NCBI GenBank assembly: GCA_964536085.1
Contig: CAZHWR010000070.1
Coordinates: 1 to 6,766, forward strand
Length of the DNA stretch: 6,766 nucleotides
From: CAZHWR01 sp964536085
GTDB taxonomy: Bacteria; Bacillota; Clostridia; Oscillospirales; Ruminococcaceae
Reading direction: 5' to 3'
Part shown: positions 1 to 5,472 of the stretch, piece by piece
Position numbering within the stretch: the stretch's first letter is position 1
Layout: every line of letters starts with the position of its first letter
Position numbers and translations under genes: made by a program
Notes under the pieces: model-generated
Database searches by the model: none
Seen by the model: the letters and a program-made list of their open reading frames with translations, nothing else
Told to the model about the DNA's origin: nothing

Positions 1-28
1 TGGAGTTCTACCACTGAACTACACCCGC
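1..28 (-). tRNA. tRNA-Gly, 5' part only (cut by window edge)
   Basis: Read leftward, the first 28 bases give GCGGGTGTAGTTCAGTGGTA followed by GAACTCCA. This is the acceptor 5' strand, the D arm with its AGTTCAGTGGTA loop, and the beginning of the anticodon arm of a bacterial glycine tRNA. The anticodon itself lies off the window, so the isoacceptor (GCC or TCC) cannot be read; the GCGGGTG acceptor start is typical of glycine tRNAs. A very strong promoter lies immediately upstream. Confidence 0.85.
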
Positions 29-62
29 GCATATTTTATTACTATTATTTGCAACGAGGATT

Positions 63-91
63 ATTATATCAAACATGATTATGTTTGTCAA
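63..91 (-). promoter_or_regulatory. Consensus SigA promoter of the tRNA-Gly gene
   Basis: On the minus strand TTGACA (86-91) and TATAAT (63-68) are separated by exactly 17 bases, a perfect match to the housekeeping sigma factor consensus. Transcription would start near position 56, about 28 bases before the tRNA 5' end, which fits a short leader removed by RNase P. The spacer contains a 7-bp-arm inverted repeat, CAAACAT GATT ATGTTTG (70-87), overlapping the inner edge of the -35 box. Confidence 0.85.
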
Positions 92-114
92 GCAAAAAGA
101 GGAAATTTTTTTCG

Positions 115-167
115 GTAACAATTAATATTTCCAAAACATAGAATAAGGCATATAATCCACAAAGGAG
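115..167 (+). promoter_or_regulatory. Possible promoter and clear ribosome binding site of the amidase gene
   Basis: The ribosome binding site AAAGGAG (161-167) lies 7 bases before the ATG at 175 and fixes that start. For the promoter, two readings are possible. TAGAAT (139-144) with GTAACA (115-120), 18-base spacing, would give a leader of about 24 bases. TATAAT (151-156) with TTTCCA (128-133), 17-base spacing, has a better -10 box, but transcription would start inside the ribosome binding site. The first reading is more workable. The promoter part is uncertain; the ribosome binding site is not. Confidence 0.4.
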
Positions 168-174
168 AATTCAT

Positions 175-915
175 ATGCCAACAATATATCTAAGCCCCTC
201 AACACAGGAAAAAAATCTTTATGTCAACGGCGGCACCGAAGAATATTATATGAATCTTATCGCCGACGCAATGATACCGTATTTAAATGCAAGCGGAATA
301 AATTATGTCCGCAACACTCCCGAAATGACTGCGGCATCCTCCATTAGAGCTTCAAATGCGGGAAACTATGATTTTCATCTGGCTTTGCATTCAAACGCCG
401 CACCCGAAAACAGATACGGCCAGGTACGCGGAACAGACGTCTATTATTCCCCAAACAGCACAAGCGGCAGACGGGCGGCCGAAATATTCGCGCAAAATCT
501 TAAAGAGATATATCCTATTCCCAGCCTTGTAAGAGCTGTTCCCACAACAAGCTTGGGTGAAGTGACCCGCACAAATGCTCCGGCAGTGCTCATAGAATTT
601 GCTTATCACGACAATATTGACGACGCAAACTGGATCAAAAGCAACATTGATAATATAGCCGCAAACGTTGTTTACTCGCTCACCGAGTATTTCGGCATAC
701 CGTTTAAAACCCCTCAGCCTGTCAGAACCGGAACTGTCGTCGTTTCAAGCGGCAGCGTAAATGTTAGAAACAGACCAAGCACCGACTCGGCGGTGATAGG
801 CGGCCTTTATAACGGTCAGACAGTGAGAGTTTTGGGCACATACCTCGACTGGGATATAATTGATTTCAACGGACAGCGCGCGTATGTATATTCGGATTAT
901 ATACGAATACAGTAG
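175..915 (+). CDS. Amidase_3-like N-acetylmuramoyl-L-alanine amidase with C-terminal SH3b domain
   Basis: This is a 246-residue predicted peptidoglycan hydrolase of the zinc amidase (Amidase_3) fold, which cleaves the bond between N-acetylmuramic acid and L-alanine of the stem peptide. Residues 3-175 form the catalytic domain: the ligand-type Glu in GGTEEYY (E22/E23), His72 in FHLALHSNA and the catalytic-type Glu141 in VLIEFAYHDN. The usual first metal ligand, the His of DPGHGG, is absent; the matching stretch reads LSPST (6-10). Clostridial proteins beginning K-I-Y-L-S-P-S share this change, so it is a family trait rather than obvious decay. Residues about 185-246 are a bacterial SH3 domain, with its hallmark VNVRNRPSTDSAVIGGL, probably for wall binding. 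No signal peptide or membrane segment is visible, so export is unexplained; release by lysis or action on a forespore wall are possibilities. The gene stands alone, divergent from tRNA-Gly, and ends at a terminator. Confidence 0.85.
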   Translation: MPTIYLSPSTQEKNLYVNGGTEEYYMNLIADAMIPYLNASGINYVRNTPEMTAASSIRASNAGNYDFHLALHSNAAPENRYGQVRGTDVYYSPNSTSGRRAAEIFAQNLKEIYPIPSLVRAVPTTSLGEVTRTNAPAVLIEFAYHDNIDDANWIKSNIDNIAANVVYSLTEYFGIPFKTPQPVRTGTVVVSSGSVNVRNRPSTDSAVIGGLYNGQTVRVLGTYLDWDIIDFNGQRAYVYSDYIRIQ

Positions 916-968
916 ACCTATCCTCCATGTGCCGGAAGCGCCCGATTTGTACTTACCTCTACGCCGTA

Positions 969-1013
969 ATATAAAAAAGTATCGGCAAATTAAATGCCGA
1001 TACTTTTTTATAT
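969..1013. terminator. Bidirectional intrinsic terminator between convergent genes
   Basis: A perfect 19-base-pair stem (969-987 with 995-1013) has a 7-base loop AATTAAA. The GC core GTATCGGCA/TGCCGATAC is flanked by six A on the left and six T on the right, so a U-tract follows the hairpin on either strand. It lies 54 bases after the amidase stop and 9 bases after the oadB stop, and would serve both. Confidence 0.93.
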
Positions 1014-1021
1014 GTGATAAA

Positions 1022-2224
1022 TTATTTCAAAACACTCAGAAGAACGCCCGCAGCAACCGCCGAACCGATAACTCCGGAAACATTCGGACCCATAGCGTGC
1101 ATAAGCAGGAAGTTTGTGGGATTTTCCTCGCTTCCGACCTTCTGCGAAACGCGCGCCGCCATCGGAACAGCAGAAACTCCGGCAGAACCGATAAGAGGGT
1201 TTACCTTACCCTTTGTTGCGATATACATAATCTTTCCGAACAAAACTCCTCCGGCAGTGCCGACGCTGAACGCTATAAGACCGAGGACAATAATAAAGAA
1301 AGTTTTTCCGTTAAGGAAATACTCTGAAGACGTCGTCGCGCCGACTGTGACGCCGAGCATTATAGTTATAATATTCATAAGCTCGTTCTGAGCAGTTTTA
1401 ACAAGCCTGTCGACAACTCCGCTTTCGCGCATAAGATTACCCAGCATAAGCATACCCATGAGCGGGCAGGCATCGGGGACGATAAGCGAAACGACCAAGG
1501 TAACTACAACCGGAAAAACAAGTTTTTCCATTCTTGTAACAGGTCTTAACTGTTTCATAACGACCTTGCGTTCTTTTTTTGTCGTTAAAAGCCGCATTAT
1601 AGGGGGCTGAATCAGCGGAACAAGCGCCATATATGAATACGCCGCAACCGCTATCGACCCTAAAAGCCCCGGCGCAAGCGTTTTAGTGACGAATATAGCC
1701 GTCGGTCCGTCCGCACCTCCGATAATTGCGATAGAACCCGCTTCTTTCATCGTGAAAGCAAGATCAGGGAAATACGGACCCAAAATACCGCTTACAGCCA
1801 TAGCGCCGATAAGCGTGAAGAATATTCCGAGCTGTGCCGCGGCACCGAGCAAAAAGCTCTTGGGATTCGCGATAAGCGGACCAAAGTCTGTCATACAGCC
1901 GATACCCAAGAATATAAGAGGCGGAAAAATACCCAGCTTAACGCCAAGATACAGTATATCAAGCAAACCGCCATCGTGAAGCACCTGACCGAAATCGATG
2001 CTTTCGGCGACAAAGAAATCCATGTGAAAAATGCCCGTATTCGGAAGATTTGTGAGCAGCATTCCGAAAGCTATCGGCAGTAAAAGCAACGGTTCAAACT
2101 TTTTTCGAATAGCAAGAAACATCAGCAAAAATGAAATCAGTATCATCAAAATAGACTGCCATGTAAGCGATGCAAATCCGCTGCTCTGCGCAAGCTTGGT
2201 TATTGTTTCAATAAACACGTTCAT
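1022..2224 (-). CDS. oadB: Sodium-pumping decarboxylase beta subunit (oxaloacetate/methylmalonyl-CoA/glutaconyl-CoA type)
   Basis: This 400-residue polytopic membrane protein belongs to the OAD_beta family, which decarboxylates the carboxybiotin carrier and couples this to Na+ export. Hydrophobic segments run through the whole chain (for example 24-38, 46-60, 127-150, 187-206, 236-250, 308-330). The family signature GGADGPTAIF is at 169-178, with Asp172 matching the essential Na+-binding Asp203 of Klebsiella OadB. The region-VIII residues Asn373, Gly377, Ser382 and Arg389 of that protein match Asn342, Gly346, Ser351 and Arg358 in the NPLIGSAGVSAVP block. Length is normal and all key residues are intact, so it should be functional. 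The start has AGAAAGGG 10 bases upstream. It follows the small subunit by 24 bases. The substrate of the complex cannot be told from beta; methylmalonyl-CoA is plausible in this kind of organism. The names oadB, mmdB and gcdB are all used for this family. Confidence 0.95.
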   Translation of the reverse strand: MNVFIETITKLAQSSGFASLTWQSILMILISFLLMFLAIRKKFEPLLLLPIAFGMLLTNLPNTGIFHMDFFVAESIDFGQVLHDGGLLDILYLGVKLGIFPPLIFLGIGCMTDFGPLIANPKSFLLGAAAQLGIFFTLIGAMAVSGILGPYFPDLAFTMKEAGSIAIIGGADGPTAIFVTKTLAPGLLGSIAVAAYSYMALVPLIQPPIMRLLTTKKERKVVMKQLRPVTRMEKLVFPVVVTLVVSLIVPDACPLMGMLMLGNLMRESGVVDRLVKTAQNELMNIITIMLGVTVGATTSSEYFLNGKTFFIIVLGLIAFSVGTAGGVLFGKIMYIATKGKVNPLIGSAGVSAVPMAARVSQKVGSEENPTNFLLMHAMGPNVSGVIGSAVAAGVLLSVLK

Positions 2225-2248
2225 AGTTAGTTTGCCCTTTCTGAATAA

Positions 2249-2638
2249 TTAAAACGCTTTGGTATTATCTGTTATACCGGCCATATTCCATGCAGAACGT
2301 GCCTCTTTAACCCGCTTAACTGATTTTAATATGTATTTTTTATCGGAATCCATCATCGCAACCGCCGCGGATATTGCTGCAATCACCTCGCCCGAAATAC
2401 CCTCAGAGTTTACGCTTCCCGACTCAGCAGGAGCAACAGGAGCCAACGGCAAAGCAGGCTTTTTAACCTCGTCCAATTTTTTTTGTTCGCTCTTATGTCC
2501 GCGTTTATTCACAAGACTTGTCGCCCAGGCAACAACATAATGGACTATATTGGACATAAAAACGAGAAAAACAAGAACAACAAAAACAACAAGCAGTCCG
2601 ACTACTACTGTTGCCCACAGCGTCGACCAATCAACCAT
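2249..2638 (-). CDS. oadG: Sodium-pumping decarboxylase gamma/delta-type small membrane subunit
   Basis: This 129-residue protein has one N-terminal membrane helix (about 8-28, VVVGLLVVFVVLVFLVF), a charged then Ala/Pro-rich linker (about 43-80) and a conserved C-terminal block containing ISGEVIAAISAAVAMM and ending RSAWNMAGITDNTKAF. That layout and tail are those of the OAD_gamma family (OadG, MmdD, GcdD), which anchors and assembles the carboxyltransferase alpha subunit on the membrane beta subunit. The Ala/Pro linker resembles those of biotin carriers, but no EAMKM biotinylation motif is present, so this is not the carrier. The ribosome binding site AAGGAG (2647-2652) lies 8 bases before the ATG. 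It is first in a two-gene unit with oadB, driven by the promoter at 2740-2768. The symbol is by family; mmdD or gcdD may fit better once the substrate is known. Confidence 0.87.
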   Translation of the reverse strand: MVDWSTLWATVVVGLLVVFVVLVFLVFMSNIVHYVVAWATSLVNKRGHKSEQKKLDEVKKPALPLAPVAPAESGSVNSEGISGEVIAAISAAVAMMDSDKKYILKSVKRVKEARSAWNMAGITDNTKAF

Positions 2639-2739
2639 TTGAAAATCTCCTTATATTGCAATTTGTAATTTCAGGCATAAACCGCGGTTAAGAAAAAACG
2701 ACCGAGCCAATTGGTTAAAAGCACTAAAAACCTTAGCTT

Positions 2740-2768
2740 ATTATACAACAAACAGCAAAAGTTTGCAA
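2740..2768 (-). promoter_or_regulatory. Promoter of the oadG-oadB unit
   Basis: On the minus strand TTGCAA (2763-2768) and a perfect TATAAT (2740-2745) are 17 bases apart. The predicted start near 2733 gives a leader of about 95 bases before oadG. The leader contains the 10-bp palindrome AACCGCGGTT (2680-2689) and CCAATTGG (2707-2714) but no clear terminator-type hairpin. A dedicated promoter here implies that oadG-oadB is transcribed separately from any alpha-subunit gene. Confidence 0.65.
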
Positions 2769-2809
2769 TTGAAAGTTCGTGATTTTTTAAACAAAAATAG
2801 GAAACAACT

Positions 2810-2843
2810 TTGTGATTTTTTTATCACATGCTTTTATGATAAA
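2810..2843 (+). promoter_or_regulatory. Possible rightward promoter overlaid by inverted repeats
   Basis: TTGTGA (2810-2815) and TATGAT in TATGATAAAAT (2835-2845) could be -35 and -10 boxes, although the 19-base spacing is long. Two overlapping inverted repeats sit here: TGTGAT with ATCACA (2811-2816 and 2823-2828, 6-base gap) and TTATCA with TGATAA (2821-2826 and 2837-2842). The first resembles CRP or Rex half-sites, but its gap is two bases too long for either consensus. A transcript from here would run into the folded element at 2921-3110. The area also lies 40-75 bases upstream of the oadG promoter on the other strand, so it could equally be an operator for oadG. Confidence 0.3.
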
Positions 2844-2920
2844 ATTTGTTATGTAAACCAAGACTTAACCCAAATAAGGAGAAAACGGTTTTGCCGAACA
2901 AAATTCTTCTTATACTTCGC

Positions 2921-3110
2921 CAAAAATCTTGAAATACGTCAGTATTCCTGCGATTTTTGACTTTGTCTAAGAAAAATTTATGCTATGCAAAACTGCTTCG
3001 CACCTGAAAGCGAGAAATTTTTTCGGATAAAAGCGGCTGGAAGCCGCAGATATGCTGGCGCATTTCAAGGATTTCAGCCGCTTTTAGGCGGGAAAAGAGC
3101 CGTTTTCAGG
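2921..3110. ncRNA. Folded intergenic element: possible small RNA or dispersed repeat
   Basis: No credible protein gene occupies 2769-3174, but the DNA is strongly self-complementary. Hairpin A has arms CAAAAATC (2921-2928) and GATTTTTG (2952-2959) around an inner stem AATAC/GTATT with loop GTCA (2933-2946). Hairpin B is long: CCTGAAA (3003-3009) pairs with TTTCAGG (3104-3110), then an imperfect TTTTCG/CGGGAAAA layer, then TAAAAGCGGCTG (3028-3039) with CAGCCGCTTTTA (3075-3086), and at the tip GCCGCA-GATA-TGC-T-GGC (3043-3059, one bulged T). It may be a noncoding RNA read from the possible promoter at 2810-2843, a REP/MITE-like repeat, or both. Only one copy is in the window, so repeat status is inference. 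The layered pairing itself is directly visible. Confidence 0.45.
3028..3086. terminator. Possible terminator of the galT operon (core of the folded element)
   Basis: The 12-bp perfect stem TAAAAGCGGCTG/CAGCCGCTTTTA is GC-rich inside with A-runs and T-runs at its edges on both strands, as in a bidirectional intrinsic terminator. The loop is long (35 bases), though part of it forms a second hairpin. It begins about 90 bases beyond the galT stop, and no better terminator lies nearer. The weak point is that only four T follow the GC core. Confidence 0.35.
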
Positions 3111-3174
3111 CGTTTTATCCCTATTTAGGTTAAGCCAACAACAATGCCAAACGAATTTATCCTGCCTCTTGCGT

Positions 3175-4164
3175 CTATTGATTCTTTCCGGCGGAAGCGC
3201 AAAAACGCCTGTGCGCCTGACGGAGCTCCTCCGCCGCAGTCTCAGGGCAGGTCGGGTTGCAGTGCGCCCACGCTCCCGTTTCACTCGATGCATTGAATTT
3301 TTGCTTTGTCGCGCTTCGCATAGGCGGGAAAAATTCAATGTGAAAATGATATGCGTCGTCAATGCGGTCATCATCGAGATTGACCGGTGCATTGTGCATA
3401 CACATCATATACGGGAATCGATAATCAAACAGGCTGTCGAGCATTCCCGCAGTTTCCTTAAGCGTCTGTGCAAGGCTCACACGCTCTTCGGCCGTAAATT
3501 CAGTGATATAACGCTTGTGCGCATTGCTCATTATGTAAACGCCGTACGGATATTCAGTAAAAAACGGGAGAAAAACGGTAAAATCCTTATTTTTGAATAT
3601 CACGCGCTTTTCAAAAGCGGTTTCCTGCTCAAGCATTTCACAAAACAGGCATTTTTCATGCTCGTTATAATATTCCTTTGCGCTTTCAAGCTCAAGCTCA
3701 AGCTTTTTCGGAACTACCGAATAGCCGTATATCTGACCGTGCGGATGCGGCATTGTAACGCCTACGACGTCCCCTCTGTTTTCAAAGATGAAAACATACT
3801 TGATATTTTCGTCCGAGCTTATGTCCTCAAAACGCTCGCACCACAAATCAACAAGCTTTGTGATGTGTTCAGTGCTCAATTCAGGGAGCGTTATGGTATG
3901 ATTTGGCGAATACAGGATAACCTCACACTTGCCGTATGCCGGCTTGACCTTGAAAAAGTCGTTTGCAACGTCGTCCGGCTTTGGAGGATCCTGCGAAAGC
4001 GCGGGAAAATCATTGTCGTACTTTAAAACGTCAAAATGCTCCGGCACCTTGCCCGAGCCCGGGCAAAACGGACACCAATCCTTTGGCATCTGCGGTCTGT
4101 TTTGCCGATGCGATGCTATCATGACCCAATCCTTAATAAGCGGATGCCATCTCAATTCTGCCAT
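3175..4164 (-). CDS. galT: Galactose-1-phosphate uridylyltransferase
   Basis: This 329-residue HIT-superfamily class I GalT makes UDP-galactose and glucose-1-phosphate from galactose-1-phosphate and UDP-glucose in the Leloir pathway (cytoplasm). The active-site motif HPHGQ is at 140-144, with His142 as the residue that becomes uridylylated. Zinc-type ligands match E. coli GalT: Cys31 and Cys34 in WCPFC, His89 in SPNHT, and His140. The second metal site is represented by His257, His273 and His275 (YHFHIEF), with Glu158 nearby. Length is normal. A longer reading from a TTG at 4182 would add six residues, but GGAGG (4172-4176) lies inside that extension and 7 bases before the ATG at 4164, so the ATG is chosen. 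The galK stop is only two bases upstream of the ATG and the ribosome binding site is inside the end of galK, which implies translational coupling. Confidence 0.96.
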   Translation of the reverse strand: MAELRWHPLIKDWVMIASHRQNRPQMPKDWCPFCPGSGKVPEHFDVLKYDNDFPALSQDPPKPDDVANDFFKVKPAYGKCEVILYSPNHTITLPELSTEHITKLVDLWCERFEDISSDENIKYVFIFENRGDVVGVTMPHPHGQIYGYSVVPKKLELELESAKEYYNEHEKCLFCEMLEQETAFEKRVIFKNKDFTVFLPFFTEYPYGVYIMSNAHKRYITEFTAEERVSLAQTLKETAGMLDSLFDYRFPYMMCMHNAPVNLDDDRIDDAYHFHIEFFPPMRSATKQKFNASSETGAWAHCNPTCPETAAEELRQAHRRFCASAGKNQ

Positions 4165-4166
4165 AA

Positions 4167-5456
4167 TTATTCCTCCATGCAAAGCTTAACGCCGCCGTAA
4201 TTCCTTATAAACAGGTTATGGCAGCTTCCTTTTCCGAAAACGCTCTCAATTGAGCTTGTATATTCATCGACAAGCCTGTTCGGAACAAACGCCTGAATCG
4301 TACCGCCGAAGCCGCCGCCGTGAACACGCCACGCTCCTTCCCCACGCAAAATCCTCTCTGATATACACAGCGCGACCGACATCGGCTGATTCCTAACGTC
4401 CGAACAGCAGAACACGTTCTGCAAATATTCATAAGAGGAATTTCCCGATTCTATTATCAGACTTTTAAACTCCTCAAAATCGCCGGAATTAAGCGCCTTT
4501 ACCATTGCGTCGACCCGCTCGTTTTCGCAGACAAAGTGCAGGGCGCGCAATGCGGCGCGATCGCCGCAGGCGCTTCTTATCTTGGACAGATTTGCAAAAA
4601 TCGTATTAAAATCGGTTTCTCTCAAAAATTCACAGCCCAAATGCTGCGCGACGTCCTTCATCTCAAACGGAATCGACGCGTACTCATGCGTTAAATCCGC
4701 GTGGTCGCCGCCCACGTCAACTATGCACAGCGCCGTTTTGCTGTTTTTAAAATCGTAATTTATCTTTTCAATCATCGGGTTTTTCGTGTCTGCAAAATCA
4801 ATCGTGATGATTCCGCCCACGCTCGACGCCATCTGATCCATCAATCCGCACGGCTTGCCGAAAAAGACGTTTTCCGCATACTGGGCAATCTGTGCGATTT
4901 TAACTGCGGACACTTTTCCCTCGTTATAAAAATGATTCAGCATTGTTCCGATTAAAACCTCGAACGCCGCTGATGACGACATTCCCGAGCCTTTTAAAAC
5001 ATTCGAAGTGGTGTACGCTTCAAATCCGCCGACGCAAAGACTGTCGTTTTTAAAGCCCGCCGCCGTCCCGCGAATCAACGAACAGGATTTATTGATTTCC
5101 TCCTCGTGCGGCATAAGGTCGTTCACGTCGATTATATCCATATCATAGCCTTTAGACTTCACCTTTATAATGCCGCTGTCGCTTTTGGCGGCTACGGCGA
5201 TAACGTCCAGATTAAGGCTCGCAGCAATAACCTTGCCGTGATTGTGGTCGGTGTGGTTTCCTCCGATTTCGGTTCTTCCGGGAGCGGAAAAAAGCGCGAT
5301 ATCGCTTTTATTTCCGTAAAGCTTTTCAAAGCTTTCAATAGCTTTTATGTACCGTTCTTTCTGTTTGACAACATTGGATTTTCCGTACAGCTTTTCAAAC
5401 TCCCGGTCATATCCTCCGCTTTCAATACTTTGAATCGTTTGCTTACAGTCAGACAT
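4167..5456 (-). CDS. galK: Galactokinase (GHMP kinase family)
   Basis: This 429-residue protein phosphorylates galactose to galactose-1-phosphate with ATP, supplying GalT. GHMP motifs appear in order: the galactokinase signature GRTEIGGNHTDHNHG (60-74), the ATP-binding loop VLKGSGMSSSAA (153-164), the catalytic-base region CGLMDQ with Asp207, and the C-terminal VHGGGFGGT (378-386). Arg61, His68 and Asp70 match active-site residues of characterised galactokinases. The classic EHTDY is NHTDH here, a variant I associate with Firmicutes proteins of this longer type. The extra length, compared with about 390 residues usually, is mainly a roughly 50-residue N-terminal extension. The ribosome binding site AGGAG (5464-5468) is 7 bases before the ATG. 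It lies 16 bases after the NERD gene and is coupled to galT. A sister substrate specificity is possible but unlikely beside galT. Confidence 0.95.
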   Translation of the reverse strand: MSDCKQTIQSIESGGYDREFEKLYGKSNVVKQKERYIKAIESFEKLYGNKSDIALFSAPGRTEIGGNHTDHNHGKVIAASLNLDVIAVAAKSDSGIIKVKSKGYDMDIIDVNDLMPHEEEINKSCSLIRGTAAGFKNDSLCVGGFEAYTTSNVLKGSGMSSSAAFEVLIGTMLNHFYNEGKVSAVKIAQIAQYAENVFFGKPCGLMDQMASSVGGIITIDFADTKNPMIEKINYDFKNSKTALCIVDVGGDHADLTHEYASIPFEMKDVAQHLGCEFLRETDFNTIFANLSKIRSACGDRAALRALHFVCENERVDAMVKALNSGDFEEFKSLIIESGNSSYEYLQNVFCCSDVRNQPMSVALCISERILRGEGAWRVHGGGFGGTIQAFVPNRLVDEYTSSIESVFGKGSCHNLFIRNYGGVKLCMEE

Positions 5457-5472
5457 ATTATTTCTCCTAACG

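Noticed and set aside
1..915. tRNA-Gly as a phage attachment site with the amidase as a prophage endolysin
   Set aside because: The amidase lies on the 5' side of the tRNA gene, while integration normally uses the 3' half. No integrase, holin or att repeat is visible, and the gene has its own ribosome binding site and terminator.
860..1391. Plus-strand reading frames of 155 and 125 codons opposite the oadB end
   Set aside because: They lie antisense to the conserved C-terminus of oadB, cross the terminator in the first case, and show no recognisable protein features.
2249..2638. Biotin carrier protein
   Set aside because: The Ala/Pro linker is carrier-like, but there is no EAMKM-type lysine motif; the N-terminal membrane helix and C-terminal tail fit the OAD_gamma family.
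2763..2960. Plus-strand 65-codon frame in the oadG-galT gap
   Set aside because: It starts at a TTG inside the oadG -35 box, has no ribosome binding site and runs through the inverted repeats and hairpin A; composition reflects AT-rich intergenic DNA.
3169..4026. Plus-strand 285-codon frame opposite galT
   Set aside because: It is antisense to galT, whose active-site motifs are intact. The product is rich in Arg, Cys and Phe without any family pattern, and no ribosome binding site was found.
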